In this document: positions 8,361 to 16,403 of the stretch, piece by piece | How positions within the stretch are numbered: the stretch's first letter is position 1 | Layout: each line of letters begins with the position of its first letter | Assembly (NCBI GenBank): GCA_934365945.1 | Contig: CAKRNE010000014.1 | Span: 1 to 58,970, forward strand | Reading direction: 5' to 3' | DNA length: 58,970 nucleotides | Source: an uncultured Agathobacter sp. | GTDB taxonomy: Bacteria > Bacillota > Clostridia > Lachnospirales > Lachnospiraceae | Program-made: the position numbers and the translations under genes | The notes under the pieces: generated by a model | What the model was told of the DNA's origin: nothing | The model's database searches: none | Seen by the model: the letters and a program-made list of their open reading frames with translations, nothing else

Positions 8361-9017
8361 ATGGAGTTTTCAAGAATAGGTGAACACACTATAAAATGTG
8401 TTATTTCAGAGGAAGAAATATACGATCTGGGATATACGATGGATGAAATCATGAGCAATGGCGAGCGTACCCAGGAGTTTATGAATCAGATATTTGACAT
8501 GGCCGAGGAAGAGTTTGGCATAGATTTCAACATGGGAATAAAGACCGTAAGAGCAGATTTTCTTGCTGACCATACGCTTTCACTGACTTTTTCGGAGCAT
8601 CCGGCAACAGAAGGCATGATGGAGCATTTAAAAGATATTGTGAATGGTCTGATTAATTCATTGCCACCTGAGGCTGTTAAGCAGTCAACTGAGAAAAACA
8701 CCAAAAAACAAATAAAAAAGCAGGATATGGTGTCGGTTGTTATGTTTATTTTTGAAAAGTTTGACGTAGCGGTCCGATTTGCAAAAATGATTAAGGGTCT
8801 GCCATCGGCAGCGTCTCAGTTTTTTAAGTTTGAGGGTGAATATTTCATGAGTATGGATTTATCCGGCTATGATGAGCATGAGCTTGAAAAAATGTCTGTC
8901 ATCGCAGATGAATATGCAGATGATATAATTGCAGGAGCCGACAAGAGAGCGTTTCTGATGGAGCATGCACAGACGATTCTTGGTGATAATGCCATTGAAA
9001 GTCTGGCGCAGCTTTAA
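8361..9017 (+). CDS. mecA: MecA-like adaptor protein
   Basis: A 218-residue protein of the MecA family, which delivers substrates such as competence or sporulation regulators to ClpC. The N terminus MEFSRIGEHTIKCVISEEE and the following DLGYTMDEI match the MecA substrate-binding domain. The C-terminal half (about 125-215) has the alternating strands of the ClpC-binding domain, and the middle is a charged, lysine-rich linker. GTG 8349 is in frame, but ATG 8361 has AGGTGA eight bases upstream and gives the family N terminus. It follows sigH by 12 bases, a pairing that suggests shared control of stationary-phase regulation (inference). Confidence 0.85.
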   Translation: MEFSRIGEHTIKCVISEEEIYDLGYTMDEIMSNGERTQEFMNQIFDMAEEEFGIDFNMGIKTVRADFLADHTLSLTFSEHPATEGMMEHLKDIVNGLINSLPPEAVKQSTEKNTKKQIKKQDMVSVVMFIFEKFDVAVRFAKMIKGLPSAASQFFKFEGEYFMSMDLSGYDEHELEKMSVIADEYADDIIAGADKRAFLMEHAQTILGDNAIESLAQL

Positions 9018-9052
9018 AATAACTGAATAGTCACACTGGAAATAAAAGCAGG

Positions 9053-9086
9053 AAAAAGTCCGCCGGATAAACCGTGCGGACTTTTT
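9053..9086. terminator. Bidirectional terminator between mecA and cheY
   Basis: AAAAAGTCCGC pairs with GCGGACTTTTT, with a nested CGG/CCG. There are T-runs on both strands, serving mecA (+) and the convergent cheC-cheY unit (-). Confidence 0.9.
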
Positions 9087-9107
9087 GAATACCTATGTAT
9101 AAATGAA

Positions 9108-9467
9108 TTATCCAAGAACTTTTCGGATGGACTCAATAACACGGTCTGCCTGGAATGGCTTAACGATGAAATCCTTGGCACCTGACTGGATTGCATCAAT
9201 AACCATTGACTGCTGTCCCATAGCAGAGCACATAACACATGTGGCATTTGGATCTGCTGCCTTGATTTCCTTGAGTGCCTGGATACCATCCTTGTTAGGC
9301 ATTGTGATATCTAAGGTTACGAGATCAGGCTTGAGCTCATTATATTTGGCAACGGCCTCATTTCCGTCTGCTGCCTCTCCTGCAATCTCAAATCCTCCTT
9401 TAGTGAGGATGTCCTTCAACATCATTCTCATAAATGCTGCATCATCTACAATTAAAATTTTTGCCAT
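9108..9467 (-). CDS. cheY: Chemotaxis response regulator CheY
   Basis: A 119-residue single receiver domain. The acidic pair is D8 and D9, the phosphoacceptor is D53 in TLDITMPNKDG, and the conserved lysine lies in DFIVKPFQ. There is no output domain, so it should bind the flagellar switch when phosphorylated by CheA (not in the window). Its start is 3 bases after the stop of the CheC-like gene, so the two are coupled. It is preceded by AGGAGG-type bases within the upstream gene end. Confidence 0.93.
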   Translation of the reverse strand: MAKILIVDDAAFMRMMLKDILTKGGFEIAGEAADGNEAVAKYNELKPDLVTLDITMPNKDGIQALKEIKAADPNATCVMCSAMGQQSMVIDAIQSGAKDFIVKPFQADRVIESIRKVLG

Positions 9468-9470
9468 GGT

Positions 9471-10049
9471 TTAAACCTCCTGTTTTATAATCTGTTTAAC
9501 AATACTTATCGGATACAACTGTAAAAGATCGCTGTCTATCAGGTCTCCGACTGTTAATCTGAATGTCACCTTAACAATATCTGTTCCATTACATAATTCA
9601 TCGGGTATTTCAAATGTTTTTTTATCCTTTGAATTAATGAGTGGGAAACCAATGTCTGTCGGCTCATTGAGAAGAGCAGACATTGAGGTGGCAATAGTGC
9701 CACACATCTGGTTCATAGCTTCAGAGATAGCTGAAAGGGTTATCTCATCTAAAGACATACCTGAAACATCTGTTCCATCGCCGCCCATCATAAGATTTGC
9801 AATAACCAATGCGTCATTTAATCTTATAATAAGAAGGTTGGTTCCGTCAAGCCCTTTTGTGTAAGGAACTTTAATTAAAATACGTTCGTCATTACATAAA
9901 GCGTCTTCTTTTTTCAAAACTTCTACATTTGGGGCAGTGATATTGGTTGATTTTCCAAGTATCAGGCTCAGTGTTGTTGCGGCGTTACCTATGCAGATGT
10001 TAGCGATTTCTCCGATAATATCTGCATTTTCCTGTGATATATCAGTCAT
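9471..10049 (-). CDS. CheC/FliY-type CheY-P phosphatase
   Basis: The 192-residue protein has two copies of the CheC phosphatase helix signature: NADIIGEIANICIGNAATTLS near the N terminus and LSAISEAMNQMCGTIATSMS near residues 105-125. These carry the paired E/N residues used by CheC, CheX and FliY to remove phosphate from CheY. It lacks the C-terminal SpoA (FliN) domain of full FliY, so it is a stand-alone phosphatase closer to CheC. An ATG at 10064 is in frame, but GGAGGG lies 7 bases before ATG 10049, so the latter is taken. It is the first gene of a two-gene unit with cheY. Confidence 0.82.
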   Translation of the reverse strand: MTDISQENADIIGEIANICIGNAATTLSLILGKSTNITAPNVEVLKKEDALCNDERILIKVPYTKGLDGTNLLIIRLNDALVIANLMMGGDGTDVSGMSLDEITLSAISEAMNQMCGTIATSMSALLNEPTDIGFPLINSKDKKTFEIPDELCNGTDIVKVTFRLTVGDLIDSDLLQLYPISIVKQIIKQEV

Positions 10050-10092
10050 TTTTCTTCCCTCCATATATTGTGGTACCTATTTCCTAACATAC

Positions 10093-10120
10093 ATTATATC
10101 AAAGTTTTGAGAAATATCAA
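10093..10120 (-). promoter_or_regulatory. Promoter of the cheC-like/cheY unit
   Basis: On the minus strand TTGATA (10120-10115), 16 bases, then TATAAT (10098-10093). This looks like a housekeeping sigma promoter, not a flagellar sigma-28 one. Confidence 0.6.
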
Positions 10121-10178
10121 ATGAAATGTTTAAATTTTTTTTATTTATGGTAAAATAATTACAAAAGGAGATTAATAT

Positions 10179-12086
10179 ATGGGTGAAATAGAATATTCAG
10201 AAGCATTAAAGCTTGGAAAAAAGGAATACAGAACGAGAATTGCCAAAGGGCAGTTCCCTTATCTGCCTGTACTCGATGAGATTTTATCGGAGGCAGATAT
10301 TCAGACAGAGCAGAATATGGGGCTGGTGCAGGTACCTTTGGACTTTGTTGTAGGAACAAGCACCATGGGCAGGACATACTCATTTGCAGCAAACTTTATG
10401 CCGATATTGGACGAGGGTACTGAATTTGCCGTGAAGTGGTCTAATCTGTCAGATGCACAGAAGAATGAGGGTATCAGAGATCCTATCAAGGCATTTGAGT
10501 ATATGAACAGGTATTATGTGCTTGAGGGCAATAAGAGGGTCAGTGTGCTCAAGTACTTCAATGCCGTTTCGATTCCTGCAATTGTGACCAGAAAGATACC
10601 AAAGCTCTCAGATGACTATGATGTGAGGCTTTATTATGAGTATATGAGGTTCAATGAAATCACAGGGCTTTGCTCTGTTGAGTTTACGAAGCTTGGCAAT
10701 GCTGATAAGCTTCTTTCGCTTGTTGGAAAAGAGGGCAGATGGGATGATGAGACCAAGGAAAAATTTGCCAAGGTGATGTTTGATTTTTCAAAGGTCTATA
10801 ATTTTCGCGGCGGTGACAGGTTAGATATCAAGCTGGGGGATGCCATTACAGTGTTTATGGAGGTCTTTGGCATGGATGCCATGCTTGAGATGTCTGAGAG
10901 CGATTACAACAAAAACATCATCAATACATGGAAAGAGTTTGCGGCAGAAGGAGAAAAGCACAAGATAAACCTCGTGCTGGATCCTACAAAGGTACAGACC
11001 AAAAAGAGTCTGCTCAATTATCTGATTCCGCAGACACCGAAGAAGCTTAAGGTGGTATTTTTGTATCCGAGAGAGCCAAAGACATCAGCCTGGCTGTATT
11101 CACACGAGCTGGGACGTAACTATCTGGATGATACGTTTTCTGACAGACTTGAGACCGAGTTTGTATCAGGTGTAGATGAGAGTAATGTGGAGCAGGTACT
11201 TGAGGATATCATAAAGGCCGGTGCCAATATAGTTTTCTGTGTGGGACCGCAGATGATGCCAAACAGCTTAAAGGTGGCTGTGGCACATCCGGATGTATAC
11301 ATACTCAACTGTTCACTGAATGCACCGCATCCATACATCAGAACCTACTATGGCCGTATGTATGAGGCGAAGTTCCTTGCAGGAATGATTGCAGGGGCTG
11401 TCACAGACAATGAAAGGGTTGCGTATATAGCAGACTACCCGATATATGGTATGATTGCCAATATCAATGCGTTTGCGCTTGGAGTGGCAAGCGTAAATCC
11501 ACGGGCGAAGGTATATCTGGCGTGGTCAAAGACAAAGGACTATGACAGAGATAAATTTTTGACGGAAAATGATTTGCATTATGTGTCAGATCAGGATATT
11601 ATCACTCCAAATGATGCATCAAGATATTTTGGTTTATATAAGCTGCAGGATGGTCAGGCATTAAATCTTGCCATGCCTATATGGAACTGGGGTGTGTTCT
11701 ATGAGAAGCTTTTACAGAGCGTACTTGCAGGCTCATACAAGACAGAGGGGCAAGAGCAGGTAAAGGCACTTAATTACTGGTGGGGCATGTCTGCCGGTGT
11801 TATTGACCTGATTTGTTCAAAGCATGTGCCTTACGGAGTAAAGAGGCTTGCGGATCATTTAAAGAGCGATATCACAAAGGGTGAGGTTGTGCCGTTCTTT
11901 GGAAAGATATATGATCAGAAGGGCGAGCTTAAAAACAAAGGTGAACACGAGATGAAACCGTCTGATATCATGAAAATGGACTGGCTTGTAGACAATGTTG
12001 TGGGTAATATCCCGCCTATGAGTGAGTTTGTGGACAATGCAAAGACGGTGGTTGAACTAAAGGGTGTAGAGGAAAATAAACTGTAA
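10179..12086 (+). CDS. Cytosolic ParB-like / BMP-like (PnrA) fusion protein
   Basis: A 635-residue protein without signal peptide or membrane segment. Residues about 50-140 resemble a ParB/sulfiredoxin-type fold: VPLDFVV, then YYVLEGNKRVSVLKYF (113-127) and IPAIVTR, where GNKR occupies the place of the ParB GERR motif. Residues about 289-560 resemble the BMP/PnrA family of purine-nucleoside-binding lipoproteins, with KVVFLYP, GANIVFCVGPQMM, YYGRMYEAKFLAGMIAGAVTD and YIADYPIYGMIANINAFALGV. In true transport proteins this domain is exported and lipidated; here it would stay inside, which suggests a ligand sensor or a DNA- or nucleotide-linked function (inference). Its stop shares a base with the start of the downstream phosphoesterase. 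The ATG follows AAAGGAGA. Confidence 0.7.
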   Translation: MGEIEYSEALKLGKKEYRTRIAKGQFPYLPVLDEILSEADIQTEQNMGLVQVPLDFVVGTSTMGRTYSFAANFMPILDEGTEFAVKWSNLSDAQKNEGIRDPIKAFEYMNRYYVLEGNKRVSVLKYFNAVSIPAIVTRKIPKLSDDYDVRLYYEYMRFNEITGLCSVEFTKLGNADKLLSLVGKEGRWDDETKEKFAKVMFDFSKVYNFRGGDRLDIKLGDAITVFMEVFGMDAMLEMSESDYNKNIINTWKEFAAEGEKHKINLVLDPTKVQTKKSLLNYLIPQTPKKLKVVFLYPREPKTSAWLYSHELGRNYLDDTFSDRLETEFVSGVDESNVEQVLEDIIKAGANIVFCVGPQMMPNSLKVAVAHPDVYILNCSLNAPHPYIRTYYGRMYEAKFLAGMIAGAVTDNERVAYIADYPIYGMIANINAFALGVASVNPRAKVYLAWSKTKDYDRDKFLTENDLHYVSDQDIITPNDASRYFGLYKLQDGQALNLAMPIWNWGVFYEKLLQSVLAGSYKTEGQEQVKALNYWWGMSAGVIDLICSKHVPYGVKRLADHLKSDITKGEVVPFFGKIYDQKGELKNKGEHEMKPSDIMKMDWLVDNVVGNIPPMSEFVDNAKTVVELKGVEENKL

Positions 12087-12676
12087 TGAAGATACTATTC
12101 TTAGCTGATGAAGAGTCAAAAATGTACTGGGAATACTTTAAGAAAGAGGATTTTAAAGGGATTGATATTATTGTATCATGTGGAGACTTAAATCCAAGCT
12201 ATCTGTCCTTTCTGACAACGATGGTTGGAGTTCCTCTTTTGTATGTGCATGGCAATCATGATGACAAATACAAGGTAAAGCCACCGGAAGGGTGCATTTG
12301 TATTGAGGATAAGATTTATGAATATGAGGGAATACGTTTTCTTGGCTTAGGAGGCTCAAATCGCTACAAGCCGGGAGATAATCAGTATACCGAGAAGCAG
12401 ATGACGAAGCGTGTCAAAAGGCTGCGGTGGAAGCTTAGGCGCAAAAACGGCTTTGATGTGCTTGTCACTCATTCGCCTGCAAAGGGACTGCATGATGGAG
12501 AGGATACATGCCATACAGGCTTTGATGTGTTCAACAGGCTTATTGAACAGTACAGACCGAAGTACTTTGTTCATGGGCATGTCCATATGAGCTATGGCAG
12601 GCAGTTTGTCAGGCTTGACAATGTGGGTGAGACCACTGTTATCAACGCATATGAAAAATATATTGTCGAAATATAG
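12086..12676 (+). CDS. Calcineurin-like metallophosphoesterase
   Basis: A 196-residue protein of the metallophosphoesterase superfamily. Later motifs are intact: SCGDLN near residues 31-36, VHGNHDD near 54-60, a THSPAKG histidine and GHVHMSYG. The first motif, normally D-x-H, reads ADEES (D8-E9-E10), so one metal-ligand histidine is replaced by acid. It may bind metal differently or have changed activity. It overlaps the upstream ParB/BMP fusion by one base (TAATG), so both products are made together and probably act on the same nucleotide-related ligand (inference). The substrate is unknown. Confidence 0.82.
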   Translation: MKILFLADEESKMYWEYFKKEDFKGIDIIVSCGDLNPSYLSFLTTMVGVPLLYVHGNHDDKYKVKPPEGCICIEDKIYEYEGIRFLGLGGSNRYKPGDNQYTEKQMTKRVKRLRWKLRRKNGFDVLVTHSPAKGLHDGEDTCHTGFDVFNRLIEQYRPKYFVHGHVHMSYGRQFVRLDNVGETTVINAYEKYIVEI

Positions 12677-12773
12677 AATATTATTGATGAATTAAGAAGT
12701 TGTTTGTAAATATTTACCAATTTTAAGAATTTATTTATTACATGGCTATATTTAGGACACAATTAAGTGTTAC

Positions 12774-12779
12774 TATAAT
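12774..12779 (+). promoter_or_regulatory. -10 element of a candidate small RNA
   Basis: A perfect TATAAT. Upstream TTTAGG lies 17 bases away and is a poor -35. Transcription would start near 12786. Confidence 0.45.
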
Positions 12780-12785
12780 ATCATC

Positions 12786-12925
12786 AAAAGGAGCTGTTGT
12801 ATTTCAACTATGCGTTGGGGTACACTCAGTTCCGACTAAAAATTATTCATGTGCACCGAGTTGATGTCGCATATGCTTTTCCTTATATATATTAAAGCCA
12901 CAGGTTTAAAGCCTGTGGTTTTTTA
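12786..12925 (+). ncRNA. Candidate structured small RNA (unidentified)
   Basis: This stretch has its own -10 box and terminator, no plausible ORF, and mutually compatible pairings. AAGGA (12788-12792) pairs with TCCTT (12880-12884). GTTG/CAAC closes a hairpin at 12796-12808. ATGCG (12810-12814) pairs with CGCAT (12868-12872), enclosing GGTACAC/GTGCACC (12819-12857, one A-C mismatch). The shape is a closing stem over a multibranch junction. No downstream gene on this strand follows within reach, so it is a free-standing RNA and not a riboswitch leader. A divergent 6S-type RNA is one alternative, but I do not recognise its conserved parts. Confidence 0.55.
12898..12925 (+). terminator. Terminator of the candidate small RNA
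   Basis: CCACAGG pairs perfectly with CCTGTGG around TTTAAAG, followed by six T residues. Confidence 0.9.
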
Positions 12926-12981
12926 TATAAAAATTAAAAACCACCTTAAAAACGCAAATTTGATTTGAAAAAATGAGGTAC

Positions 12982-13034
12982 AAAAAATCCCCGAAGCCCT
13001 TGATTTTACTGAAAAATCTTAAGCTTCGGGGATT
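12982..13034 (-). terminator. Terminator of tRNA-Thr
   Basis: AATCCCCGAAGC pairs with GCTTCGGGGATT over an AT-rich inner hairpin. On the minus strand it is followed by a T-run. Confidence 0.8.
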
Positions 13035-13044
13035 TCTTTAAATA

Positions 13045-13116
13045 AGCTGATGACGGGAATTGAACCCGTGACCCCTTCCTTACCAAGGAAGTGCTCTACC
13101 TCTGAGCCACATCAGC
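13045..13116 (-). tRNA. tRNA-Thr (GGT)
   Basis: Read on the minus strand, GCTGATG pairs with CATCAGC. The anticodon loop holds GGT, the T arm GGGTTCAATTCCC is intact, and the discriminator is U. CCA is not encoded. It lies alone between a terminator and the transglycosylase gene. Confidence 0.95.
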
Positions 13117-13209
13117 AATTATCAACTTGCTAAGTTTACTATATACGTCAGCATTTGTCAACCCAATTTGAATTAAAAAATAATTTTATATAATTCAAAA
13201 TACAAGTTA

Positions 13210-14028
13210 TTATGAATTATAGTATGCCATAACCTTTGCTACATAGTTCTGTGTCTCTTTAAATGGTGGAATACCGCCATATTTGGCTACGTTGCCGGAG
13301 CCTGCATTGTAGGCAGCTAAGGCCAGTGATTTGTCACCGTTGTATTGGGCGAGCTTCTCGCTTATGTATCTTGCACCGCCCATGATATTCTGGTATGGGT
13401 CGTAGGCATTGGTGACACCCAGTGAGGCTGCTGTCTGTGGCATGAGCTGCATGATACCCATGGCACCGGAGCTGCTGGTGCACTCTGGGGAGAAGTCGGA
13501 CTCACACTTGGCGATTGACTTAAGAAATTTGGCATCTACACCATATTTCGAGGCAGCCTCATTGAAAATTGCATCAAGCTGTGCAGAGCATGACAAGCCA
13601 GAGGCTTCAAGCCTTACGGAGCTGCTGCTAATTACTGAAGCTCCGGAAGCAGCTGTGTTATATGTACTTGTATCTGTATCTGAGCTGACACCGGCTGAAG
13701 AACCGGAATAAGTCGCTGTATTATTAACTGCGGCAGCCTGTGGTGCAGTACTGCTGCAAAGCTCGATATTTATACCGTTTTGCTCAAAGAAGCGCTGTAC
13801 AAGCGACATATCAACAGAGCCACCGTTATTTTGCGCAATCAGCCTGTCAATGGCAACAGCCGCCTCAGCCTTTTTTGCATCATCAAGCACCTGGCCAAAA
13901 TCAGCACCGGTGCTGTTGACCGTGGAGTTGTTATTTGATTGGCTGTTATCGCCGGTCGCATTAACCTGACCGGTAGTTATATTATTTTTTGGTGTATTGT
14001 CAATATACTGAAGTACTTTAATGTTCAT
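13210..14028 (-). CDS. Lytic transglycosylase (SLT domain), probably flagellum-associated
   Basis: A 272-residue protein. Residues 1-148 are low-complexity, rich in Ser, Thr, Asn and Ala. Residues 150-270 form a soluble lytic transglycosylase domain with catalytic E176 in AKCESDF, then SSGAMGIMQLMPQTA and ALAAYNAGSGNV. The domain cleaves the MurNAc-GlcNAc bond in peptidoglycan. No Sec signal peptide or lipobox is present. Export through the flagellar type III apparatus, as for rod-associated muramidases, would explain this (inference). The leader contains a tandem 18-bp duplication. Confidence 0.85.
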   Translation of the reverse strand: MNIKVLQYIDNTPKNNITTGQVNATGDNSQSNNNSTVNSTGADFGQVLDDAKKAEAAVAIDRLIAQNNGGSVDMSLVQRFFEQNGINIELCSSTAPQAAAVNNTATYSGSSAGVSSDTDTSTYNTAASGASVISSSSVRLEASGLSCSAQLDAIFNEAASKYGVDAKFLKSIAKCESDFSPECTSSSGAMGIMQLMPQTAASLGVTNAYDPYQNIMGGARYISEKLAQYNGDKSLALAAYNAGSGNVAKYGGIPPFKETQNYVAKVMAYYNS

Positions 14029-14047
14029 TTTCCTTTTCCCGTTATAT

Positions 14048-14083
14048 CTTGATTTGAATAGTTATCTCAGTTTAAATAGTTAT
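14048..14083 (-). repeat. Tandem 18-bp duplication in the transglycosylase leader
   Basis: Two adjacent 18-base units (14048-14065 and 14066-14083) match at 14 positions and share AATAGTTAT. They lie 20-55 bases upstream of the start codon of the minus-strand gene, in its leader. Confidence 0.7.
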
Positions 14084-14215
14084 ATCAATTATACTTAAAA
14101 AAGTAAAGACATTTACCTAATGAGAAATTATACCACAAAAATTCTTGAAAATATACCCATTTTGTTGTAGCATATGTTTTAGTACACTTTACTATGTAAA
14201 AGTTAGGAGATAAAC

Positions 14216-15484
14216 ATGAAAAAGACACCATTTGTGACAAAACAACAGGTAGAGGAGATTGTTAAAAAATTCCCTACACCATTTCATTTATATGACGAGG
14301 CAGGCATCCGCGCCAACGCGCAGGCTGTAAAAGATGCATTTGCATGGAACCCGGGCTTTAGAGAGTACTTTGCTGTAAAGGCTACTCCAAACCCATACCT
14401 GCTCAAGATTTTAAAGGATTATGACATGGGCTGTGACTGCTCTTCATATACAGAGCTTATGCTTGCAAAGTCATGCGGCTTCGACGGAGAGCATATCATG
14501 TTTTCATCAAATGATACACCGGCAGAGGAGTTTGCGTACGCAGATAAGCTTGGTGCTATCATCAATCTCGATGATTTCACACATATTGATTTTTTAGAGG
14601 AAACAATCGGACATATTCCGGAGACAATAAGCTGCAGATATAATCCGGGTGGAGTATTCACACTGTCAAACGGCATCATGGACAATCCGGGAGACTCAAA
14701 GTATGGTATGACAAAGGAACAGCTTTTTGAGGCTTTCAAAATTCTTAAGTCAAAGGGAGCTAAATACTTTGGTGTGCATGCATTCCTCGCAAGCAATACA
14801 GTGACCAACGAGTATTATCCACAGCTTGCAAAGGAGCTTTTTGAGCTGGTTGTTGAGCTTAAAAACGAGACAGGCTGCGATATCAAATTTGTAAATCTGT
14901 CAGGTGGAGTTGGCGTGGCTTATAAGCCGGAACAGACACCAAACGATATATCAGTTATCGGTGCAGGTGTGCATAAGGTGTATGATGAGGTATTGGTACC
15001 GGCCGGAATGGGCGACGTGGCTATCTACACAGAGATGGGACGTTTTATGATGGCTCCGTATGGTTGCCTTGTGACAAAAGCTATCCATGAGAAGCATATC
15101 TACAAGGAGTATATAGGCGTTGACGCATGTGCGGCAAACCTTATGAGACCGGCTATTTACGGCTCATATCATCATATCACCGTGCTCGGCAAGGAGGATG
15201 CACCTTGTGACCATACATATGATGTGGTTGGCTCACTCTGCGAGAACTGTGATAAGTTTGCAATTGACAGACAGCTTCCAAAGATTGATATGGGAGACTA
15301 TCTGGTAATACATGATACAGGAGCACACGGCTTCTCAATGGGCTACAATTACAACGGAAGACTCCGCTCAGCAGAGATACTGCTTGAAAGCAATGGGGAG
15401 GCAAAGCTCATCAGAAGAGCAGAAACTCCTGCAGATTACTTTGCAACCTTTGATTGCTTTGATGATATTAAAATAACAGAGTAA
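14216..15484 (+). CDS. lysA: Diaminopimelate decarboxylase
   Basis: A fold-type III PLP enzyme that decarboxylates meso-DAP to L-lysine. The Schiff-base lysine lies in YFAVKATPNPYLL. Other landmarks are the glycine-rich FVNLSGGVGVAYKPEQ, the ornithine-decarboxylase-type DVVGSLCENCDKFA, where the cysteine belongs to the partner subunit's active site, and IHDTGAHGFSMGYNYNG. The length of 422 residues is normal. The ATG follows TTAGGAGA. It stands alone, away from dapA and dapF about 23 kb downstream. Confidence 0.92.
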   Translation: MKKTPFVTKQQVEEIVKKFPTPFHLYDEAGIRANAQAVKDAFAWNPGFREYFAVKATPNPYLLKILKDYDMGCDCSSYTELMLAKSCGFDGEHIMFSSNDTPAEEFAYADKLGAIINLDDFTHIDFLEETIGHIPETISCRYNPGGVFTLSNGIMDNPGDSKYGMTKEQLFEAFKILKSKGAKYFGVHAFLASNTVTNEYYPQLAKELFELVVELKNETGCDIKFVNLSGGVGVAYKPEQTPNDISVIGAGVHKVYDEVLVPAGMGDVAIYTEMGRFMMAPYGCLVTKAIHEKHIYKEYIGVDACAANLMRPAIYGSYHHITVLGKEDAPCDHTYDVVGSLCENCDKFAIDRQLPKIDMGDYLVIHDTGAHGFSMGYNYNGRLRSAEILLESNGEAKLIRRAETPADYFATFDCFDDIKITE

Positions 15485-15488
15485 TGCG

Positions 15489-16226
15489 CTAGCGCACTTT
15501 GCAGAGTACGTATCCGAATTTTATCCATTTGCTCATATCATCAACATTATCGCTGTCGACATAAAAGGTCTCGCCGTAATTGTTGAGTGGTGTGAGCTCA
15601 CATGGGTTTGTCTGGTGGAATTTTCTGATGTAGGCGCGCTTTGTCTGCGCGTTGATAAAGATACCGGTATCGCCGTCGCGGATTGGGTTTCGACTGATTA
15701 GAAGTATATCGCCTTTATTGTATACAGGATGCAGATGATTGCTTGTCACGCGGATTCCAATGTGCAGGGCATCGCCGAAGGCCTTTCTGTAATTTGAGAC
15801 ATCAAGCTTTTCAACATTGTAGGAGTCCAAAATCATGCCATCGGCCATGTTGCCTGTCGGGATGAGGACGGAAATCAGATCCTCCTTATCACTGTTTTCA
15901 TCCTTGTAGGCAGACAGCGCAAGCTCAGTGTCTATAATTGAGTCTATAAATATGCGCTGGTTTTTGGAAAGTCTTTTGATGCGCTTTACAAGGTCTATTA
16001 CATCGTCATTGAAGCCTGTGAGCTCGCAGGAGAAGCGTCCTGTCAGCTTGTATATCAGGTAAGCGGTGTAGATGTCGATACGGGAGGATTCTCCGTTTGC
16101 TATTCGCTTATAGGTGGAGAGTGATATGTCAAGTGCTTTTGCAAACTGTGCCTGGGACATACCAAGCTTTATGCGTTCGCGCTCAATATTTGTCGATATG
16201 TTGTTTGCTATTTCAAGTCGGTTCAT
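15489..16226 (-). CDS. XRE-family regulator with degenerate S24/LexA-like domain
   Basis: A 245-residue repressor-like protein. Residues 13-65 are an XRE helix-turn-helix (LGMSQAQFAKALDISLSTYKRIANGE). Residues about 155-240 resemble the LexA/CI S24 peptidase fold (IRVTSNHLHPVYNKGDILLISR, then DGDTGIFI and RAYIRKF). In LexA the catalytic serine sits in a GDSMxP motif; the aligned segment here is SNHLHP. The catalytic lysine position appears to be arginine. The fold is therefore probably kept for dimerisation or ligand sensing without self-cleavage. It is convergent with lysA, and its upstream region holds direct repeats that may be operators. Confidence 0.8.
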   Translation of the reverse strand: MNRLEIANNISTNIERERIKLGMSQAQFAKALDISLSTYKRIANGESSRIDIYTAYLIYKLTGRFSCELTGFNDDVIDLVKRIKRLSKNQRIFIDSIIDTELALSAYKDENSDKEDLISVLIPTGNMADGMILDSYNVEKLDVSNYRKAFGDALHIGIRVTSNHLHPVYNKGDILLISRNPIRDGDTGIFINAQTKRAYIRKFHQTNPCELTPLNNYGETFYVDSDNVDDMSKWIKFGYVLCKVR

Positions 16227-16305
16227 TTATGAGCTAATCTCCCTTCTTTTTTAAAAAATAAACTCCAAATTTGGTCATGTATTGACATATTCAATCAGCT
16301 ATAAT

Positions 16306-16358
16306 GATTATTGTCAAAACATAAATTAAATATATAAGAAACACCGATTACTGTCAAA
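16306..16358 (+). repeat. Direct repeats GATTAYTGTCAAA, possible operators
   Basis: GATTATTGTCAAA (16306-16318) and GATTACTGTCAAA (16346-16358) share 12 of 13 bases and start 40 bp apart, near four helical turns. They lie upstream of the XRE regulator and overlap a candidate promoter, TTGTCA (16311) with TATAAG (16333). Confidence 0.6.
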
Positions 16359-16403
16359 TAGGAATGTTTGTTATAAAAAGAGGGAGGTGCAATAAAACCT
16401 TAG

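Noticed and set aside
9022..9035. Further copy of the CTATTCAG motif (as ACTGAATAGT on the plus strand)
   Set aside because: Only 8 bases match and it lies at the end of mecA, not in a leader.
10179..12086. Periplasmic nucleoside-binding lipoprotein of an ABC transporter
   Set aside because: No signal peptide or lipobox is present and no permease or ATPase gene is adjacent.
15489..16226. Prophage repressor
   Set aside because: No phage structural, integrase or lysis genes are near; the flanks are lysA and fbp.
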